A stretch of 8,396 nt of DNA from Sulfurimonas sp. (lineage in GTDB: Bacteria > Campylobacterota > Campylobacteria > Campylobacterales > Sulfurimonadaceae): positions 1 to 8,396 of the forward strand of contig JAMORZ010000116.1 of NCBI GenBank assembly GCA_027063295.1, in the 5' to 3' direction. Positions 1-6,491 of this stretch are shown piece after piece; the stretch's first letter is position 1; each line of letters starts with the position of its first letter. The notes beneath the pieces are model-generated. The model did no database searches. It was not told the origin of the DNA and worked only from the letters and a program-made list of their open reading frames with translations. Both the position numbers and the translations under genes were made by a program.

Positions 1-981
1 CCCACCATCTTTATCTTTTGATGGGCGAGATTCTATCTTGCTCAAGTTGATCTTCTCAGCATCAAAATCTTGCAAGAAATGCACCAAAGCACCAGCTTCT
101 ACTGCATCTTTTAAACGTACTAAAATGGAGGTTTTATCCTCTCCACTGATACCATTTTTAAAATCACTCAGTATCACAAATCGTGTGGCATTATCACTCT
201 CATCTTCGATATTTTCAAACATCGTAGGCACACCATAGAGTTTTGCTGCGATGTGAGAGCAGATCGCAGCTGCGTTTTCATCTTCTGCTGCCAAAATAGC
301 CGCTTTTGCCGTAGACTCCACAGGTATCTGCTCAATGTTTGCAAAACCATGCTCACTTAAAAACTCTCTACACTGCCCAAAACCTTTGTCTTTGGAGTAG
401 ATTTTTGTGATATCTTCTATCTTTTTTGCCTTGGTTGCAAACGCAACATGGATCGGCATATAGAGTTCTGCTACGATTTTGACTGATGATTTTGAGAGTA
501 GATCAAGTGTCTCACCCACAATCCCATCACGGGAGTTCTCAATCGGCACAACACCAAACTTAGCACGTTTTGCTTCAAGTGTTTTAAACACAGACTCAAT
601 GGAGTTAAGTGAGAGATAATCACTCATCGCCCCAAAACGGCTCTCTGCTGCTTGGTGAGTAAAACTCCCCTCGGGTCCAAGATATGCTATGCGCTCAGGA
701 AGCTCCAAGTTACGTGCCACAGCAAATATCTCTAAAAAAATAGCTTCAATAGCACTTTTGTTTAAAAGTCCCCCACTCTCTTTACTTGCATTTGTGAGTC
801 GCTCAATAATAGCCTTTTCACGCTCAGGGCGATAGATAGCTCCCCCTGTATCGTTTTTGATCTCACCAACTCTCTCAACAACCTCCATACGTTTGTTGAG
901 AAGTTTAAGCATCTCGTTATCTATTGTATCGATGGCATCTCTACAATCTTGCAGTGTTTCCCACTTTACTTCACTTTTCAT
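1..981 (-). CDS. pheA: Bifunctional chorismate mutase / prephenate dehydratase (P-protein), C-terminus cut by window edge
   Basis: This frame is open from the ATG at 981 to the window edge with no stop, giving 327 residues; family members of this type are usually about 360, so only the last part of the C-terminal domain is missing. Converting chorismate to prephenate and then to phenylpyruvate makes it the phenylalanine-branch enzyme, acting in the cytosol. Domains in order: an AroQ-type chorismate mutase at about 8-92 (R14, R31, K42 and the YRPERE stretch at 50-55 fit the active site); a prephenate dehydratase domain at about 98-275 starting AYLGPEGSFT, with PIENS at 146-150 and the catalytic TRF at 266-268; and an ACT domain with GAL at 297-299 and ESRP at 317-320, the phenylalanine-binding motifs, so feedback inhibition by phenylalanine is expected. 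The start overlaps the stop of the upstream hydrolase gene by four bases (ATGA) and has GGAG five bases before it. No alternative function is likely. Confidence 0.96.
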   Translation of the reverse strand, partial: MKSEVKWETLQDCRDAIDTIDNEMLKLLNKRMEVVERVGEIKNDTGGAIYRPEREKAIIERLTNASKESGGLLNKSAIEAIFLEIFAVARNLELPERIAYLGPEGSFTHQAAESRFGAMSDYLSLNSIESVFKTLEAKRAKFGVVPIENSRDGIVGETLDLLSKSSVKIVAELYMPIHVAFATKAKKIEDITKIYSKDKGFGQCREFLSEHGFANIEQIPVESTAKAAILAAEDENAAAICSHIAAKLYGVPTMFENIEDESDNATRFVILSDFKNGISGEDKTSILVRLKDAVEAGALVHFLQDFDAEKINLSKIESRPSKDKDGG

Positions 982-995
982 AATGACTCCAGTAT
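978..995 (-). promoter_or_regulatory. Overlapping stop/start coupling site, HAD hydrolase to pheA
   Basis: The minus strand reads ATACTGGAGTCATTATGA. The final TGA of the hydrolase overlaps the ATG of pheA by four bases (ATGA), and the GGAG ribosome binding site of pheA is embedded in the hydrolase codons for Leu-Glu, five bases before the ATG. This arrangement favours termination-reinitiation by the same ribosome. Confidence 0.8.
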
Positions 996-1754
996 CTCTT
1001 GCATATTGGCATAGATTTTATCAGGTTTGAGCTCAGGTTTGAGCGATGGGATAATCTCTCTGGCACTTTTATACTTCCCACTAGTTACAAAGTAGGTTTG
1101 CATCCCAAGCTCTTTTGCACCACCCAAATCACCCTTGACATCATCACTGATGATAGTGATATCTTCAAACTTAGCATCACTCACCTGCATTTGTAAACGC
1201 AAGAGTGCTTCGTTGTAAAACGCAACACTTGGTTTACCCACAACATCGTAGTGTGTGCTTGTTGCAAACTCAAGCATCTTCAGTATCGCTCCAACACCTG
1301 GGTAACGTTTGGAGTTTTTTGCATAGATAGAGGTCTCATGCATCCCAACAAGCTTTGCACCTGAGAGCAAAAACTCTATCATCTGTGCATACTCATCTGC
1401 ACTAAAATCCTCTTTTATAGCGACTAAAACTGTTTTTGGGTCTGTATAGTTGAGTGTATAACCCATAGAGCTGAGTGTATCTAAAAACTGCTGCGCACCA
1501 TAAGCTGCCACGGCTTCTTTTTCTACTCTGCCATCAAGCAACATCAAAGGATCAAGATAGTGATCAAACCCAAAAGAAAACCCAATGGAGCATAGATACT
1601 CATAAAAATCTTTTGAAGCTTTTTTGGTGTTGTTGGTTATCACCATAAAAGGGATCTTCTTTATTTGAAGATACTCCATAAACGCAACTGCACCAGCGAT
1701 TGGCATTTTATCACTATCGCTAATAAGTGTTCCTTGCACATCTATGAAATACAT
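978..1754 (-). CDS. HAD-superfamily hydrolase, NagD-like (subfamily IIA), with altered motif I
   Basis: The 258-residue protein has the layout of a NagD-type HAD phosphatase: motif I at 4-10 (nucleophile D5), a TNN motif at 40-42 (motif II), a substrate-cap region at roughly 65-170, GKP at 173-175 (motif III lysine K174), and SDDVKGDLGGAKELG at 203-217 (motif IV acidic residues). The oddity is motif I, which reads DVQGT where catalytic HAD phosphatases have DxDGT: the D+2 residue, normally the general acid/base, is glutamine at position 7. It may therefore be a weak phosphatase, catalyse another reaction, or bind ligand only. The substrate is unknown. It sits between lysA and pheA, an order that I recall being kept in Campylobacter, so a link to amino-acid metabolism is possible but unproven. 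The ATG at 1754 follows a strong AGGGGAG ribosome binding site and starts 11 bases after the lysA stop. Confidence 0.85.
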   Translation of the reverse strand: MYFIDVQGTLISDSDKMPIAGAVAFMEYLQIKKIPFMVITNNTKKASKDFYEYLCSIGFSFGFDHYLDPLMLLDGRVEKEAVAAYGAQQFLDTLSSMGYTLNYTDPKTVLVAIKEDFSADEYAQMIEFLLSGAKLVGMHETSIYAKNSKRYPGVGAILKMLEFATSTHYDVVGKPSVAFYNEALLRLQMQVSDAKFEDITIISDDVKGDLGGAKELGMQTYFVTSGKYKSAREIIPSLKPELKPDKIYANMQEILESL

Positions 1755-1765
1755 CTTCTCCCCTT

Positions 1766-2977
1766 TTAGTTTTCTAAAAACTCTTGCTCAAGAGCAATCA
1801 GATCTTCAAAACTCTCACGTCTGCGAATCAGTCTCTCTTCACCACTTTCTAGTGCCACTTCAGCACTTCTTCCACGTGTGTTATAGTTGCTTCCCATACC
1901 AAAGCCATAAGCTCCAGCACTGTGGATCACCAAAAGGTCGTTGTGGTTAAGCTCTGGAAGCTTGTACTCTTTTGCAAAAAAGTCTCCACTCTCACAAACA
2001 GGTCCTACAATATCTACCTCTCTTGGCTCACCTTCATTTTGTGTGATAGCTTCGATTTTGTGATAAGCTTTGTAAAGAGATGGGCGAAGCAAATCATTCA
2101 TTGCTCCATCAACCACAACAAACTTCTTCTCACCGTTTTGTTTCTCATAAAGCACTTTAGTTAAAAAGTATCCTGCATTTGCAGTTAAAAAGCGCCCTGG
2201 TTCACAAAGAATAGTAAGATCCATACCACTAAGACACCCTAAAATCGCCTGTGCATAATCATACGGCTCAATCGTTGTCTCATCATCATAACGAACACCA
2301 AGACCACCACCAATGTCAAAAAACTTCAGTTCAATCTTGATATTTTGCAGTGAACGCACTAAATCAGCCACAATCTCAGCAGCCTCACGAATAGGGTCGA
2401 GCTCTGTAAGTTGTGAGCCTATGTGAAAGTGGATCCCCACAGGGTCAAGATGTTCTGAGTTGTTTGCCAAAATATACATACGTTTTGCAGTGTTTAGATC
2501 AACTCCAAATTTGTTATCATGCAGACCTGTTGAGATATAAGGGTGTGTTTTTGGGTCAATATTTGGGTTAACCCTAATGCTGATGCGACTTACTTTTCCA
2601 AGCTCTTTGGCAATAAGCTCAACACGCTCAAGCTCTGCTGCACTCTCAACATTGATGTAGAGGATATCCCTCTGAATCGCTTCACGGATCTCATCGTCAC
2701 TTTTTCCTACACCTGAGAAGATAATCTTATATGCTGGAATCCCTGCAAGAAATGCACGTCTAACTTCACCGATGGAGACACAATCAGCTCCACTTCCCAT
2801 CTTTGCAAAATGCTTTACAACACTGAGGTTTGAGTTAGCTTTTACAGCATAGGCGATAATAGATTTTCTACCACGAAAAGCCTCTTTGAGCTTTGCATAC
2901 TGCTCAGACATATAATCAAAATCGTAAACATAAAGGGGTGTTTGGTACTTGTTTGCAAGTGCTTTAAAATCAATCAT
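1766..2977 (-). CDS. lysA: Diaminopimelate decarboxylase
   Basis: This 403-residue, pyridoxal-phosphate-dependent fold-type III enzyme decarboxylates meso-diaminopimelate to lysine, the last step of lysine synthesis; its substrate is also a peptidoglycan precursor. The PLP lysine is K46 in YAVKAN (43-48). Other family signatures are the HIGSQ stretch, a GGGLG phosphate-binding loop, the CEPGR motif, and the C-terminal GPVCESGD at 325-332, whose cysteine C328 comes from the partner subunit's active site in the dimer. SAGAYGFGM near 353-361 supplies the conserved tyrosine Y357. Length is normal for the family. The ATG at 2977 is preceded by GGGA five bases upstream, a modest ribosome binding site. 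A 53-base gap separates it from the permease gene upstream, room for its own promoter, and it is followed closely by the HAD hydrolase and pheA genes, so it probably leads an amino-acid suboperon. Confidence 0.97.
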   Translation of the reverse strand: MIDFKALANKYQTPLYVYDFDYMSEQYAKLKEAFRGRKSIIAYAVKANSNLSVVKHFAKMGSGADCVSIGEVRRAFLAGIPAYKIIFSGVGKSDDEIREAIQRDILYINVESAAELERVELIAKELGKVSRISIRVNPNIDPKTHPYISTGLHDNKFGVDLNTAKRMYILANNSEHLDPVGIHFHIGSQLTELDPIREAAEIVADLVRSLQNIKIELKFFDIGGGLGVRYDDETTIEPYDYAQAILGCLSGMDLTILCEPGRFLTANAGYFLTKVLYEKQNGEKKFVVVDGAMNDLLRPSLYKAYHKIEAITQNEGEPREVDIVGPVCESGDFFAKEYKLPELNHNDLLVIHSAGAYGFGMGSNYNTRGRSAEVALESGEERLIRRRESFEDLIALEQEFLEN

Positions 2978-3002
2978 AAAAATCCCGATAATTTTTTAGA
3001 TG

Positions 3003-3008
3003 ATTTTA
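3003..3008 (-). promoter_or_regulatory. Possible promoter (-10-like TAAAAT) for lysA-HAD-pheA
   Basis: The 53-base gap between the permease gene and lysA contains TAAAAT on the minus strand, preceded by the T-rich CACTTTTTGGG. A start would lie near 2996, about 20 bases before the lysA ATG. The box departs from the consensus at one position and has no -35 partner, so this is a tentative call resting mainly on its place in one of only two real gaps. Confidence 0.3.
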
Positions 3009-3030
3009 CCCAAAAAGTGCTTAGAAAGGC

Positions 3031-4104
3031 TTAAGATGTAGCTCGAGCATATTTTTTCCACTGTCGCAGTGCTATAAAAAAGAGTACAACCACAGGTAAG
3101 ACAACACCCACTTCGCTTGGAACTGTCTTTGAGTTGGAGAGCTCTGTAAGCATAAAAAGAATCCCCCACACCATCAAAGTTGCCAAAATAGCACCAAAAC
3201 TAAAGAGTGAAACATTTAAAAAACGTACACTCATTGGAACAAAGAAAAAGATTATCACAACAAGACACGGAACAAAAAACGGATAAACAAATATCTTATA
3301 CAAAGCCCCTTTAATACTGCTTGTATCTACATTTTGTTCATTTAAAAGACTCATAGCTTCAAAGGCATCACCAATGGTAAAGTTTACTTTACCTTCATAA
3401 ACTTGATCGAGCATTTTAGGTCTAAAACCTTGCAAAATAGAAAGATTTTCCCCCTCTGTGACACTTATACCATGAGAATCAAAGTCCATTTTATCTGGTT
3501 TTGTGATTATATCTGCCTTTTTTATCTGCCATGCACCATCTCGATAACTTGCCTCTTTTGCTATCAGTACTGTTTTTAAAGAGTTGTTCTCTACACTAAA
3601 GACACGGATCCCTTGTGCTTTTTCTTGAAGTGGCAACATCTTTGAAAAGTAAATATACTCCCCTTTGTAGATAAAAAACAGATCTCTTGTAGGGGAGAGG
3701 TACTGCCCTTTATTACGGATATTCATCGAGTATTCAGGTGCTCTTACATAGTTGGTAAATGAGTGAAGATAGATAAAAAGGATCGCTACAAGTGTTGAGA
3801 CAAAAACAAAAGGGCGAAGAACATCGACACGCGAATACCCCAAAGAGTAAAAAGAGACTAAAGCATTGCTCCTTATAAGAAAAATCTTAGTTGATATCAT
3901 CCCAAAAACAAGTGCGAGTGGAAGAAGCATCTCAATTGCAAAAAATGCTTTATAAACAAAATATATCACTAAAAGATTTGCTGATTTGGAGAGTTTTTGG
4001 GCATTTTGCATATAATCAAATCCAAGCCAAAACATCACTAAAGCGATGAGTATAATCATAAAATACTTAAAATAGTGAAATGCGATATATCTAAAGGCTA
4101 ACAT
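3031..4104 (-). CDS. LptF/LptG (YjgP/YjgQ) family permease, probable LPS export component
   Basis: The 357-residue inner-membrane protein has the LptF/LptG architecture: three N-terminal membrane helices (about 12-33, 44-72, 97-117), a periplasmic beta-rich domain of about 150 residues (roughly 118-268), and three C-terminal helices (about 271-290, 297-320, 332-347). The segment at 80-98 (SLGYSR followed by VDVLRP) matches the coupling region between helices 2 and 3 that contacts the LptB ATPase. LptF/LptG with LptB extract lipopolysaccharide from the inner membrane and pass it to the periplasmic bridge. Whether this copy is LptG or LptF cannot be decided from sequence alone; the partner gene is not in the window, and I incline to LptG because the equivalent gene in this block is usually so named. 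It starts five bases after the pth stop with only a weak ribosome binding site (AGAG), which suggests coupling to pth. Confidence 0.88.
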   Translation of the reverse strand: MLAFRYIAFHYFKYFMIILIALVMFWLGFDYMQNAQKLSKSANLLVIYFVYKAFFAIEMLLPLALVFGMISTKIFLIRSNALVSFYSLGYSRVDVLRPFVFVSTLVAILFIYLHSFTNYVRAPEYSMNIRNKGQYLSPTRDLFFIYKGEYIYFSKMLPLQEKAQGIRVFSVENNSLKTVLIAKEASYRDGAWQIKKADIITKPDKMDFDSHGISVTEGENLSILQGFRPKMLDQVYEGKVNFTIGDAFEAMSLLNEQNVDTSSIKGALYKIFVYPFFVPCLVVIIFFFVPMSVRFLNVSLFSFGAILATLMVWGILFMLTELSNSKTVPSEVGVVLPVVVLFFIALRQWKKYARATS

Positions 4105-4109
4105 AGTCT

Positions 4110-4667
4110 CTATTGTAGCTTAAATTTTTTAATAGCAAACTTTGAGCTGGTATCTTCTAAAGAGTTTTCAAGTAAAAACTCTACTGCATCACAGGTATGT
4201 TCTATCCACTTTGGAAGATGATCCATCTCATCTTTGCTAAAGTTACTCAAAACATACGAAGCGACTTCCCCTTTATGCTCAGGCTTGCCGATCCCCATAC
4301 GAACACGTGCATACTCTTTTGTGATCTTCTCATCTGTTGAGCGAAGTCCGTTGTGTCCACCATGTCCACCACCAAACTTAAAACGCAGTGTTCCAAATGG
4401 TAGATCCAAATCATCATGTATTACAACCACATCTTTTATCTTGTAAAAGTTTTTCACTTTGACAATAGAGTTACCAGAGAGATTCATAAAAGTAGTTGGT
4501 TTTAATAAAAAATGATTTTGAAACTTGTAGAGATCACCCTCAAATGATGAGGATGATAGTTTTTGAGCATTGTTGCGTTTAACAAGCTCATCAATCACCA
4601 TAAAGCCGATGTTATGACGAGTGAGGGCATAGTTCGACCCAGGGTTTCCTAGACCGACTATGAGCAT
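4110..4667 (-). CDS. pth: Peptidyl-tRNA hydrolase
   Basis: This cytosolic enzyme releases peptides from peptidyl-tRNA that has dropped off the ribosome, recycling tRNA. The 185-residue length is typical of bacterial Pth. The sequence opens with GLGNPG (5-10) and carries the catalytic histidine at H18 (TRHNIGF), the asparagines at N8 and N62 (TTFMNLSG), the aspartate at D85 in the HDDLDLPFG stretch, and GGGHGGHNGLRS (99-110) with N106, all expected active-site or tRNA-contact elements. The ATG at 4667 lies two bases after the rplY stop with no clear Shine-Dalgarno sequence, so it is probably translated by reinitiation from rplY. Pairing of pth with rplY is common in bacteria and fits a translation-related unit. 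Confidence 0.97.
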   Translation of the reverse strand: MLIVGLGNPGSNYALTRHNIGFMVIDELVKRNNAQKLSSSSFEGDLYKFQNHFLLKPTTFMNLSGNSIVKVKNFYKIKDVVVIHDDLDLPFGTLRFKFGGGHGGHNGLRSTDEKITKEYARVRMGIGKPEHKGEVASYVLSNFSKDEMDHLPKWIEHTCDAVEFLLENSLEDTSSKFAIKKFKLQ

Positions 4668-4669
4668 AA

Positions 4670-5206
4670 TTACTTAGCTTTGATTACACTTAGTACTGAT
4701 ACACGATCAGCATCAGTGAAAGTTACATTTGGAATGTCAGCGATATCACGGATAAGTTTAGCATCACCAAGATCCATATCAGTTACATCAATAATGATCG
4801 ATTTTGGAAGATCTTCAACTTTTGCTTTTACACGTAAACGTCTTTTAGAAACATTTACAAGCCCTTTGTTTTTAAGACCGATCGCTTCACCTACTGGCTC
4901 AACTGGAACCATATAGTGTGTAGTTACACCTGGTTGAGCTACCATAAGATCAACGTGTAAAAGTTTTCCTGTAAGTGGATGTGACTCATAAGACTGAACC
5001 ACAACTTCCATCTCTTTATCTCCAACTTTTACTGGAAATGCTAAAGTTTCTTTATTACGCACTGTACGGATATACTCGTTTTCTTTAAACGCAGCATTGA
5101 TATTTTCAAGCCCTTTTCCGTAAATATTTGCGATTAGATAACCATCACGGCGAAGTGCTTTAGCACTTTTCTTGCCAATACTCTCTCTAACGATACCTTC
5201 TAACAT
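4670..5206 (-). CDS. rplY: 50S ribosomal protein bL25, Ctc (TL5) type
   Basis: The 178-residue protein is the long form of bL25: an N-terminal 5S-rRNA-binding domain (about 1-88), containing KKSAKALRRDG near 12-22 and HPLTGKLLHVDL near 76-87, followed by the TL5 beta domain (about 92-176) with the VPVEPVGEAIG and DVTDMDLGD stretches. In Bacillus the two-domain form is the general stress protein Ctc; whether it is stress-regulated here is not visible. It binds 5S rRNA in the large ribosomal subunit. The ATG at 5206 is preceded by AAGGA six bases upstream, a good ribosome binding site, and a TATAAT box lies about 30 bases further up, so this gene probably begins a transcript that continues into pth and the permease gene. 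Confidence 0.96.
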   Translation of the reverse strand: MLEGIVRESIGKKSAKALRRDGYLIANIYGKGLENINAAFKENEYIRTVRNKETLAFPVKVGDKEMEVVVQSYESHPLTGKLLHVDLMVAQPGVTTHYMVPVEPVGEAIGLKNKGLVNVSKRRLRVKAKVEDLPKSIIIDVTDMDLGDAKLIRDIADIPNVTFTDADRVSVLSVIKAK

Positions 5207-5237
5207 ATAGAATCCTTGTTTTTAAAAAATAGTCGAA

Positions 5238-5243
5238 ATTATA
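5238..5243 (-). promoter_or_regulatory. Probable sigma-70 promoter (-10 box TATAAT) for rplY-pth-permease
   Basis: On the minus strand the pilT-rplY gap contains a perfect TATAAT in the context TTAGATATAATTTCG. Transcription would begin near 5231, leaving a leader of about 25 bases that contains the AAGGA ribosome binding site of rplY. No TTGACA-like -35 box is present at the usual spacing, which is normal for Campylobacterota housekeeping promoters that rely on the -10 region and AT-rich upstream DNA. This is the larger of the two real gaps in the gene run, which adds support. Confidence 0.55.
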
Positions 5244-5262
5244 TCTAACTTTTGATTAAGAT

Positions 5263-6477
5263 TTACTTTAAATCAAAAATCTCATCCTCTTCAAACTCCT
5301 GCTGAATGCTCTCTTTTTTCATACCTTCACCCTCATCATTATCTTGTGAAGCTGGTCCATCACTCGCTTTTCCACTGCTTAGACCTGAAATTTTCAACTC
5401 AAGATCAGATGCACTTGTTGCATTTTCAAGTGCTTGCTCTTTTGAGATAATCCCTTCGTTATATAAACGCAATATATCTTGATCAAATGATTGAGATTTG
5501 TAGTGTTCACTTCCAGCTTCTATCGCTTCATGGATCTCAAAGTCACGATTTTCCATAATCAACTTCTCAATAAGTGGAGTTCGCACCAAAATCTCCATCG
5601 CAGCACGACGACCACCATCAACTGTTGGCACAAGACGTTGGGAGACAACACCTTGAAGTACACCAGCGAGTGAAAGCCTTACACGGTTTTGCTCCTCTGT
5701 TGGAAACTGTGCGATGATACGGTTAATGGTCTCTTTAGCATCGATAGTATGGAGTGTTGAAAAAACAAGGTGTCCTGTATCTGCTGCATGGAGTGCGAGG
5801 TTGATTGTCTCTTGATCCCTCATCTCCCCAACCAAAATGATATCTGGATCTTCACGAAGTGCAGCACGAAGAGCTGAACCAAAAGAGAGAGTATCTTGCC
5901 CTACTGAGCGTTGATTAATGATACACCCTCTGTCTTTGTGTACAAACTCAATCGGATCTTCAATCGTGATGATATGTTTTTTCTTTGTAAGGTTTATCAT
6001 ATTGATAAGTGTTGCAAGTGTTGTTGACTTACCAGAACCAGTAACACCAGTGACAAGAACCAAACCACGCTCTTTGTCTGTAAAGTTTTTCAAAACCTCT
6101 GGAAGCTTGAGTGCTTCAAAACTCGGTATCTCAACAGGGATCACACGAAATACTGCAGAGACTCCATCCATCTGTAAAAAGATATTGACACGAAAACGGG
6201 TTTTCTCATCAAAAGGGTACACCATATCGAGCTCTTTTTTCTCTATAAACTCAGGATAACGCTCTTTGAGTAACTCTTTTGCAAAAGTATCTGCTTCCTC
6301 TTTTGTAAAAATTCCACGTGAGAGTTGTGTTATGTTTCCGTGGATTCTAGCACGAATGTTGGAGTTTGCTTTGATATGCAAGTCACTTCCACCTACCTCT
6401 ACCATCTTTTTAAGGTATGCACGTATCTTTCTTAACTGTTCAAACGTTAGTTTGCTTACATCTATCTTTTCACTCAT
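5263..6477 (-). CDS. pilT: PilT-type ATPase (type IV pilus retraction/twitching motility family)
   Basis: The 404-residue secretion ATPase has the PilT order: an N-terminal PAS-like domain (about 10-115, with GGSDLHIKAN at 29-38), Walker A GVTGSGKST at 144-152, the Asp box around 170-180 (TIEDPIEFVH), Walker B region DPDIILVGEMRD at 210-221, and the His box HAADTGHLVFSTLHT at 230-244. PilT hexamers sit at the inner-membrane base of type IV pili and drive pilus depolymerisation. Two points differ from classical PilT: the AIRAGE-like segment that is needed for retraction reads AIEAG at 318-322, and the C-terminus is extended by an acidic, serine-rich, probably disordered tail (about 365-404) ending EEDEIFDLK. 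No other pilus gene is in the window. The gene overlaps tal by four bases (ATGA) with GGAG five bases upstream, so it is cotranscribed with tal. A PilU-like role cannot be excluded. Confidence 0.9.
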   Translation of the reverse strand: MSEKIDVSKLTFEQLRKIRAYLKKMVEVGGSDLHIKANSNIRARIHGNITQLSRGIFTKEEADTFAKELLKERYPEFIEKKELDMVYPFDEKTRFRVNIFLQMDGVSAVFRVIPVEIPSFEALKLPEVLKNFTDKERGLVLVTGVTGSGKSTTLATLINMINLTKKKHIITIEDPIEFVHKDRGCIINQRSVGQDTLSFGSALRAALREDPDIILVGEMRDQETINLALHAADTGHLVFSTLHTIDAKETINRIIAQFPTEEQNRVRLSLAGVLQGVVSQRLVPTVDGGRRAAMEILVRTPLIEKLIMENRDFEIHEAIEAGSEHYKSQSFDQDILRLYNEGIISKEQALENATSASDLELKISGLSSGKASDGPASQDNDEGEGMKKESIQQEFEEDEIFDLK

Positions 6478-6491
6478 AAACTCTCCAATAT
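6474..6491 (-). promoter_or_regulatory. Overlapping stop/start coupling site, tal to pilT
   Basis: The minus strand reads ATATTGGAGAGTTTATGA. The tal TGA overlaps the pilT ATG as ATGA, and GGAG sits five bases before the ATG inside the tal codons for Leu-Glu. The layout is the same as at the hydrolase/pheA junction, and it fixes the pilT start at 6477. Confidence 0.8.

Noticed and set aside
38..356. Short open frames on both strands at the left end
   Set aside because: They lie within pheA, whose frame is open through the whole region and carries prephenate dehydratase and ACT motifs; the short frames show no family features.
978..995. Shared ILESL ending of the hydrolase and transaldolase as a targeting or degradation tag
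   Set aside because: The shared residues are fully explained by the embedded GGAG and overlapping ATGA, so a protein-level signal is not needed.
4112..4117. TACAAT on the minus strand just before the permease gene, a -10-like box
   Set aside because: It is only about eight bases from the start codon, leaving no room for a ribosome binding site, and it falls in the last codons and stop of pth.
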